This document shows, one piece after another, positions 56,893-64,000 of a DNA stretch of 64,000 nucleotides. A model generated the notes under the pieces. The model did not search any database, was not told where the DNA came from, and saw only the letters and a program-made list of their open reading frames with translations. The DNA comes from Tachypleus tridentatus. Taxonomy: Eukaryota > Arthropoda > Merostomata > Xiphosura > Limulidae. Within the stretch, counting starts at the first letter, position 1. Every line of letters starts with the position of its first letter. A program made the translations under genes and the position numbers. The stretch covers positions 143,377,009 through 143,441,008 of the forward strand of contig NC_134834.1 of the NCBI RefSeq assembly GCF_004210375.1, in the 5' to 3' direction.

Positions 56893-57585
56893 GAAGGGGT
56901 AGCAACACTGAAAAAAGCCCTAAAAAATATAACAGAAATAACAATTATCTTCAGATTAGCTGATATCCACAATTGTTCTTAAAGCTTATAAATTATTTTA
57001 TAATATTTACAGCTAAATTATGCAAGCACTTTATGAATTGGCAAGTTGTGTAAAAACTACCAAATAACATACACGTATTATTTTTTTAATCACCACAGTG
57101 AACCTAGTTTATAGTGGAATAGCGAACCCGTCGGCCCATATTTTCAGGGCCGTTGTAATACAAACTTAATACTTTAGCTACTATCTTACACTTTTTGTCA
57201 ACTTAATGACCGTAGCCTTTATAATGCAAAAACTAATTTCTTTAACCCAGTAATGAGCGATGATTGGTAGTACTTAATTACTTGCTTTAATCTCATTCAA
57301 TGCCTATCGTGCACCTTTGAGCTCAAACATCAAACAAAACAAACCCGTTTATCAACTACTCTTTTATTACTTTCCTTTGTTTGCTTTAGCGCAGAGCTAC
57401 ACAGTGTGCTGCCAGTGAAATGGAATCTTGATTTTTAACATTATAATTCTTTCATTTATTATTGATCCATCGGGAGAAATGTAGTTCAACATCTGTGAAA
57501 TAAATTCACACAATATTCTTCAGAGAATGAGTTACAATCAAGCAGAATAATGGTCCAAGTTGAGACCAAGAGGTTATACTAGTAA
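56893..57585. other. Intergenic; one SINE scrap
   Basis: A worn family B/C tail at about 57386-57450 (-) (AGCGCAGAGCTACACAGTG). No gene. Confidence 0.4.
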
Positions 57586-58020
57586 AGAGGTCATATATTT
57601 TTATGAGAGGTAATCCTAGTAGAGTGACCAATCAGTACATATTTGTTCCAGCATGACAAGGTGGTTAGGACGCTGGACTTGTGATCTGAGGGTAGAAGGT
57701 TCAAATCCCCGTCGCATCAAACATGCTCGCTCTTCCAGCCGTGGGGGCGTTATACGTGAAGGTCAATCAAACTATTCGTTGGTAAAAGAGTAAACCAAAG
57801 ATTGCCGGTAGGTGATAATGACTAGCTACCTTCCATTGCTTACATTGCTAAATTGGGGTCGACTAGCGCAGGTAGCTCTCGTGTAGCTTTAAACGAAATT
57901 CAAAACAAACAAACAGTACGTGTTTATAAAGAGAGAATCCTTGTAAAGTGGCCAATCAGTACATATCTATCAAAAAGGAATTCCAGTAAAGTGGCCAATC
58001 AGTACATAGTTAGACATGAG
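57586..58020. repeat. Minisatellite, about 46-base unit, split by a SINE
   Basis: Unit GTAAAGTGGCCAATCAGTAC then ATATNTNTNAAANAGGAATCCTA. One unit lies left of the SINE A at 57647 and two to three lie right of it. Confidence 0.78.
57647..57921 (+). mobile_element. SINE family A, inserted in minisatellite, with TSD
   Basis: Full-length copy. Flanks CAGTACATATTT (left) and CAGTACGTGTTT (right) look like a 12-base target-site duplication with two later changes. Confidence 0.88.
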
Positions 58021-58032
58021 AAAGAAATTTAA

Positions 58033-58395
58033 TGGGTCTTGCATGGTCTCATGATCAAGACGCTAGACCCCCAACCTAAGGGTCGCGGGTTTGAATTTCC
58101 GTCACCGAACATGCTCGGCCTTTCAGCTGTGGTGGGGAGGAGTTATAGTGTGATGTTGGTAAAAAGAACTGACAATTGATTGTGATAACTAGCTGCCTTC
58201 CTTCTAGTGTATCACTGCTAAATTAGAGATGTATTTTTGTAGTTAAACACAAACCTACATAATGGGCTTCCGTTCTCTACCCACCACGTGGATCAAAACT
58301 CGGTTTTTAGCACTGTAAGTCCGCAGATATGCCGTTATGTTACTGGCGCTAAATCAGATAACTCTCGTGTAGCTCTGAGCGTAATTTGAAACAAA
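58033..58395 (+). mobile_element. SINE family A interrupted by a family B SINE
   Basis: The A copy runs from GCATGGTCTCATGATC to CTGCTAAATTAGAGAT at about 58237, and resumes at GCTAAATCAGATAACTCTCG (58349) to its tail. A short piece of the A body is lost at the join. Confidence 0.83.
58238..58347 (-). mobile_element. SINE family B nested in family A
   Basis: GTAGTTAAACACAAACCTAC to CCGCAGATATGCCGTTATGT and TACTGGC. Its placement shows family B was active after this A copy landed. Confidence 0.85.
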
Positions 58396-59104
58396 TCTTA
58401 ACTACTGAAAGAAAAGCCTGTATCAAATTTTTGATCGAATAAAAACAACAGAAAAATATGACATGACATTTTAAAATACATTAAACAAATCACATGGTCT
58501 ACTAGTGAAAATATTCAGGTAAAACTTACAATCCGTAAGTATAATCCCGAAGTTTACAAAATAACCGTGAAACATGAAACGCCTTTGATCTAATAACTTA
58601 GATGTTGAATATAACGTGTATACAAACTGTCTGTTATACGAATAAAAGTAAAATTGGCAAACAACAAAGACTGACATTTTCAGTATGAGTACTCAAAGTG
58701 AACATAAAGTGATGAAGCAACTAGACAATATGCGTTCATGAGTCTTCAGTATGACTAGAGTTGAGAAAGTTCATAGAGGCTGTTGTGAGTTAAAAGCTAT
58801 CTTGTCAAGTGTCTCTAATGAAGGTATTTCATAAGACATTCGTTAAAACTTTAAAGTAGCTTGGACGTCCTTTCGTGTGCCGAACGTAAGAAGATGCAAT
58901 GTAGGCCTCCTTTAGGGTAAAACGTTCTGTCGTGTGTCTTACAAGTATTTTTAACCATTTAGAAGTTTTATGAAATAATAGAACATTCTGAAGTATTCTC
59001 TCGTGAATGAATATGTGCGTAAATGGATATTCTCTCTTTCTATCGTGAAAAATAAATATAAAACACTATAAACTTTGTCCATAATCAGCGAAATAGTAAA
59101 TGTT
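58396..59104. other. Intergenic, nothing recognised
   Basis: Unique AT-rich sequence. Confidence 0.4.
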
Positions 59105-59408
59105 TCAAGTTAACAGCTGACGTACGAAACTGATGTAAAACTGAAATATAACCGAAAAACAATGTAACGACTGTAAAGCTGAGACATACCGACAAAAATG
59201 TTAACTGCTCTAAACTCGAGATATAATCAAGGAATATGTTAATAATTATAAAAACGAGACATAACGAACAAAAGTTTTAATAACTGTAAATTCTAAACAT
59301 AACCAACGAAATTTCCAATTATTGTAGACTAGAAACATAAACAAAAGTGTTAATATCTGTAAACTCGAGACATAACAAATGTTAATAAATGAAACTAGAG
59401 AAATAACC
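59105..59408. repeat. Degenerate tandem repeat, 32 to 41-base units
   Basis: Seven or so units around TTAATAACTGTAAACTCGAG then ACATAACNAACAAAAG. Unit length shrinks toward the right end. Confidence 0.7.
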
Positions 59409-59509
59409 TAGCAAGAACAATTGGTCATGTAATCCTTTCCTTTTATCAAATGGACATGGTGAAATAATTGTGATATTGGTCAAACAAGTAATATAGTACC
59501 TAAATGTAA

Positions 59510-59790
59510 GACCGACAAGGCCAGGTAGGGAAGACACTCGACTCATAATCCGAGGGTTGGGGTTCGAATACCCATCACACTAAACATGTTCGCTCTTTCA
59601 GCCGTGTGGACGTTATAATGTGCGGTCCATCCCTTTATTATATAAATCCATATAAAACAGTTGCCCAAGAGTTGGCGGTAGCCAATGAAGACTATCTGCC
59701 TTCCCTCTAGTCTTACACTGCTAAATTAGGGACGACTAGCGCAGATAGCCCTCGTGTGGCTTTGCGCGAAATAAAAAAAAATCAAATCTG
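59510..59790 (+). mobile_element. SINE family A, full length
   Basis: Head CCGACAAGGCCAGGTAGGGA, box B GGGGTTCGAATACCC, tail TGGCTTTGCGCGAAAT then poly-A. Confidence 0.9.
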
Positions 59791-59866
59791 AGTGTAAAGA
59801 ATCACGTTATTCATTTTCTTTCATATCCGCCAGTCAAATACAAAAAAAGTCTTGAAATCCCTAAAG

Positions 59867-59945
59867 CAGTGGTTCTCAACCTTTTCTGACTTGCGGCACA
59901 CTACGACAATCTGAAAATTTTGGCGGCACACCTGGAAAGCCTTAA
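59867..59945. mobile_element. Lone hAT terminus
   Basis: CAGTGGTTCTCAACCTTTTC followed by GCGGCACACT and GGCGGCACACCTGG is the standard look of hAT/Charlie-type ends (CAGNGGTTCTCAA consensus, recalled). No matching inverted end (GGTTGAGAACCACTG) was seen downstream, so this is a truncated element or MITE half. Confidence 0.75.
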
Positions 59946-59995
59946 CGAGTTTTTTAGGTACATGTTATTCAGCAAGCGCTAAAAGCCTTAGAACG

Positions 59996-60037
59996 ATTGT
60001 TTGTTTGTTTGTTTGTTTTGGAATTTCACACAAAGAT
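59996..60037 (-). mobile_element. SINE family A tail scrap
   Basis: (GTTT)n followed by GGAATTTCACACAAAG. Nothing else of the element remains. Confidence 0.65.
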
Positions 60038-60097
60038 AAAAGTGTTAATACCCATACCAGTATTCTAGCTTCGTATAGGTCTATTTATCGTGTGTCC

Positions 60098-60440
60098 CCA
60101 AAAAATGTAAACATTTTAATGTAGCCCTGGAAAAAGTACCAAATAATAAACACATTTATTTAAAGTAAAATGGCGAATGTTTATATTCCCATAATATCTT
60201 TCCACGCCTAGTATTCAGTATAGGATACACGACTACCGATAACAGTGTGTATTTGGACTGCCATGCTGTTCATCACTTGATAAAATGTTTGCAGGGGTGT
60301 TTCATATATTTCGGTAGATATTGTTTTTAAGCTCATGAATAGTTCGAGATTTGGGGCTAGCTTAAGTTCTGTCTGTTAGATAACCCCGTAAAAAGAAGTC
60401 TAGATATGATAAATCAAGTGGATATGGAGGCTGTTACACA
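60098..60440 (-). pseudogene. Tc1/mariner-superfamily transposase, C-terminal remnant
   Basis: Minus strand reads PPYPLDLSYLDFFLRGYLTD then ASPKSRTIHELKNNIYRNI and NTPANILSS. This matches the catalytic-Asp block SPDL..LDFFLWGYLKDRV and the following helix of DNA transposases. Two in-frame stops lie within 60 codons of the motif. The element's end GTTTACATTTTTTGGGGACA is kept at 60098. The 5' part is missing: the 82-base satellite begins where the reading starts. Confidence 0.75.
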
Positions 60441-60860
60441 TGGAAACTGTACAGGCAAACCTTAAAATTATAAAAACTCTTAGATAAGACATAATCTACT
60501 AATATAAACTAGTAATTTACGGAAAATGTACGAGCAAACCTAAAAATTAAAACAAACAATTCCCTAATAAGTCATAACTTAGCATATAAACAAGTTATTT
60601 ATGGAAAATGTACGAGCAAACCTAAAAATTAAAACAAAAAATTCTCCAATAAGTCATAACCTAGCATATAAACTAGTAATTTATGGAAAATGTACGAGCA
60701 AACCTAAAAATTAAAACAAACAATTCTTCAATAAGTCATAACTTAGCATATAAACTAGTAATTTATGGAAAATGTACGAGTAAACCTAAAAATTAAAACA
60801 AAAAATTATCCAATAAGTCATAACTTAGCATATAAACTAGTAATTTATGGAAACAGTTCG
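60440..60860. repeat. Satellite-like array, 82-base period, five units
   Basis: Units start at 60440, 60519, 60601, 60683 and 60765, each with ATGGAAAATGTACGAGCAAA, CCTAAAAATTAAAACAAA and ATAAGTCATAACTTAGCATA. The inner units are over 90 percent alike by eye; the first is diverged and shorter. Confidence 0.93.
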
Positions 60861-62166
60861 GACAAATTCGAAAACACAAAAAATGTTGATTTATATGCAC
60901 TTCTATTTTGTATTTTCACAGTTTTTGAAAAGTTGCATGACAAGCCATATCTACGTAGATGTGGCTAAATCTCCAATATTAAGGTCAGCAGTTTAATATC
61001 CATAGGAACGATTTAAAGCAACATATGCGTATGTTAATATCATCAGAAATGGTGTGACTAGATAGTAAAACGTGTGGACATAAGCAGCACTAAAATGGAT
61101 AAAATTACCGTTAACACATAAAGGTAATCCAATCAATTAGTTTACTGCATTTTATACCACATCTTTATGAGACTGGGAATGAGACCACTTTGGGCTTGTT
61201 TAATTGGCGCCATCTTTAGTAGTTCTTTGCAAACTTCAGCTATTACTTTTAGCAATAAAGTAAACCGTAAATGTTGCAATAATTATATTACTCGTTTTTT
61301 TTTCTTGTTTTAGATAAATTAGAAAAGTCAAAGTGTTTTAGATGAGCTATATATCTATGGCCACAAGGAAAAGCGGATAAAAATTCGAACCGTGCGGAAC
61401 CTTAAAAAAAAGTCAAAACTCGTACAGTAATTTCTTCAAAAAAATGTAACCCATTTCGCCATTGATTATTAATCCCTTTAGGCCTAAGACGAAATGATTT
61501 TGTTTTTTAATTTTGTAAACCTCTGAACTGAGTGTATTTAGGACATAATACAGCAATGAAAAGTAAGCCTTGATAAGTTGTTGTAATTAATCGTGACTGA
61601 GGAATTAAATAAAATTTACTTTTTCATAAAACTTATACCACTGCATGATATTAAGTCTGAACAAGTGTTTTTATCGTACGTTTACTATTTTAACTACATC
61701 TCCAACTATACCTTTCTGTTATTCGAAATGTTTCACAGTGTGATAAAAAAAAATTATTTTATTGCAATAATCGCATGTGTCACTAGCTTATCCTTGTAAA
61801 ATATCCTCAAATAAAAGTAATTTAAAACGAGATTGGTATGTATAGTTGGAGGCGAGCATTGGACCGTGGACTTGACGCGTAATCATACCTAAATATCTTT
61901 TGTTTTTGTATATCTTAATGATTCTTCACAAAGGCCCCATCTATTAACTTCAAAAATACAAACAAATCATGAACATAAGCCTAAAATGGAGTTTAACCCT
62001 ACTGTCTTACTGGAAACACCTCCCAGTAATACCTCCAACATCTCCAGTGACACAGCTGGTACTCCTCTTAGAATACTCGTATACCAATCTTGTGTTTTTG
62101 AACGGCTGGTAGGTGTATTGCTCGATGATATAAATGAAACGCACATTTTCCTATATTTGCGGTGTT
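60861..62166. other. Intergenic, nothing recognised
   Basis: AT-rich. Open frames of 67 to 75 codons here carry no recognisable domain. Confidence 0.4.
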
Positions 62167-62362
62167 CCAGTAGCTCAGTAATACATCTGCTGAATTACTA
62201 CTCTAAACATTAGGTTTTGATACCCGTGGCGAGTACAAGACAGATAGCCAATTGTACAGCTTTGAACTTAACAACAAATTAATCAACCTATAATTGCGGT
62301 GGGTACAGCACAGATAGCTCATTGTATGGCTTTAAGCTTAACAGCAACCAACCAACCAAGCG
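62167..62362 (+). mobile_element. SINE family B with duplicated tail
   Basis: GTAGCTCAGTAATACATCTG and TTTTGATACCCGTGGCGAGT mark head and box B. The 3' part (GGCGAGTACAAGACAGATAG to AACTTAACAACA) is repeated at 62297-62350. Confidence 0.8.
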
Positions 62363-62412
62363 ATATTTACGTTACATATAAAATGAGCAAGCTTGAATAC
62401 TATACACTTGTG

Positions 62413-62636
62413 AGCATTCTGTGACACAGTATACACTACAGTCAATTCTGTGTTATAATACACACTACTGTCCATTCTGTGTTATAGTATACGCTACTGC
62501 CCATTCTGTGTTATAGTATACACTACTATCCATTCTATGTTATAGTATACGCTACCGTCTATTCTGTGTTATAGTATACGCTGCTGTCCATTCTATGTTA
62601 TAATATACACTACTGTCCATTATGTGTTGTTTGTGG
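62413..62636. repeat. Minisatellite, 29-base period, seven to eight units
   Basis: Unit ATTCTGTGTTATAGTATACN then CTACTGTCC. Unit starts at 62416, 62445 and 62474 give an exact 29-base spacing. Confidence 0.93.
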
Positions 62637-63678
62637 TTGGCGTGAGATCATTTTATAACTATCTGTTGATAAACCTTGAGCCTCAGAAATACTCAAACTA
62701 CTGATGTGGAATAAAACCTGTGGGTTTTCGACCAATACGTATTTTACTGCATGTATTTTATCTTTTCGGTTAAAAGGTATAAAAAAACACTTATATGTAA
62801 CTATACAATATTAATTCGAGATAAATTATTACACGTTGTAGAGCGAATACACTTAAATAATGGAATATCGAAAATATTGAATAGATATTTGGATTGTCAT
62901 CTTTCAACATGTATATTTTAAAAGGAAGGAAAATATTGTTTTATAAAGGAAGACTCAAGATAAAACAACTGTTTTGATTATTAGGAGGATGGAACTATAT
63001 CAGAACACATGCATTTTGGAGCTATAAACGCGAGAAACCAATATTAGATATGATATTTTCGTAGCTAGGTTACACTTTTTGAAATATTCTTATTGGATGG
63101 TGAAATCCTTATCTAGTGCGTGTGATATAGGTTTTAAACGATAAGGTCGAGAAACTGAAAAAAAAAAATCAACTTTCAACTTTATCTTTAAAAACATAAA
63201 AAAATCAAAGTCACTTTTGAAATAATTGCGTTTTCATTGCGAAATCCTTATTAATTGAAATTATAAGAAATGATAAGTCAAAATAAAAAAGTAACATGTC
63301 GACCAAGGTACATCAAGTACTTCACAGTATTTCGCCTATTCTAAGACTCATCAGGCCGGATGGAATAAAAGAGATGAAAGTTTTATGTTATTTATATTAT
63401 TAAACCGCATGAACAAGTGTGATAGTGTAAATTATATTAAGTTGGTAAAATGTAATATTTATCAATAATATATGAATCATTATATTCTGAACTAGGGTAA
63501 GGATTAGTAATATAACCAAAGTGGTCCTAAGTTATCTTTCTTATTTTAATATTTAATAACTAACAAAGGAAACACAATCATGTAGTTTTGAACATCTTGT
63601 AGCATAAATGAAACAGTTTCTATTAACGTGTCAGTAGACATTTAAGAGCGCACCATTAATGTCTCTCAATACACCTAG
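62637..63678. other. Intergenic, nothing recognised
   Basis: Unique AT-rich sequence. Confidence 0.4.
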
Positions 63679-63802
63679 CGCCCCAATGACACAGCGGTAT
63701 GTCTGCGGACTTACATTGCTTGAATCAGGGTTTTGATACTTCTGGTGGATAGAGTATAGACAGCCCATTGTGTTGTTTTGTGCTTAGTGACAAACAACAA
63801 CT
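63679..63802 (+). mobile_element. SINE family B, full length
   Basis: GCGCCCCAATGACACAGCGG, GGGTTTTGATACTT, then CAGCCCATTGTGTTGTTTTG and ACAAACAACAA. Confidence 0.85.
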
Positions 63803-64000
63803 CAGTACGTCTAACTGATATTCGATTTCAGTCCACGTTTGTTGCAACATGCCCACAGTTAGAGGGGCGATGGCGTCCTTTATCCTGATTTTTAGCTCCG
63901 TAGTGTTTGTTAAAATATTCGATATACAATATCCCTAACATACCACCACAACCCTTTCCCAAAGCAGGTAAAGCAATCACAAATACTGATGCCAGCATAA

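Noticed and set aside
60440-60860. CRISPR-like regular array
   Set aside because: The units are contiguous 82-base repeats without unique spacers, and the genome is eukaryotic.

Overview
The window looks like nuclear DNA of an arthropod, most probably a chelicerate and specifically a horseshoe crab. Two things point there: an orcokinin neuropeptide gene, and dozens of copies of a tRNA-derived SINE whose sequence I associate with Limulus and Tachypleus. That species call is from memory, not from a search. The DNA is AT-rich and gene-poor, with long introns.

Two host genes are well supported. The 3' two thirds of an alanine-glyoxylate aminotransferase gene (AGXT) runs on the + strand in seven exons from 667 to 10372. 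It ends in the peroxisomal signal SKL, and its first exons lie upstream of the window. An orcokinin preprohormone gene lies on the - strand: a signal-peptide exon at 27733-27807, a 3.7 kb SINE-rich intron, and one large exon at 22746-24076 with about 24 peptide units in a 48-base tandem array. Each gene carries one or two apparent single-base losses in A runs, which look more like assembly errors than real lesions.

The least expected signal is at 39470-39579 (- strand). Two arrays of heat-shock elements stand in 5-base register upstream of a TATA box, followed by a 245-base leader without ATG and a polyadenylation signal about 300 bases from the predicted start. There is no Hsp open reading frame, so this may be an orphan heat-shock promoter or a short heat-induced non-coding transcript.

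The rest is transposon and satellite fossil. DNA transposons: a decayed hAT transposase (16495-17940, -); two different mariners, each lacking the middle of its transposase (34310-35146 and 55510-56415); a truncated Tc1/mariner-like tail (60098-60440); an 82-bp palindromic MITE (21884-21965); and a lone hAT terminus (59867). Three fragments of a family with a hammerhead-like motif lie near 13.3, 16.4 and 54.5 kb. At least three tRNA-SINE families (called A, B and C here) have different tRNA-like heads but a related 3' tail. Minisatellites with periods of 29 to 82 bases lie between them.

Layout: 0-10.4 kb AGXT; 10.4-22.7 kb intergenic with hAT and tandem repeats; 22.7-27.8 kb orcokinin; 28-39 kb SINEs, tandem arrays and mariner 1; 39.1-39.6 kb heat-shock unit; 40-64 kb SINEs, mariner 2 and satellites, with no recognisable protein gene.
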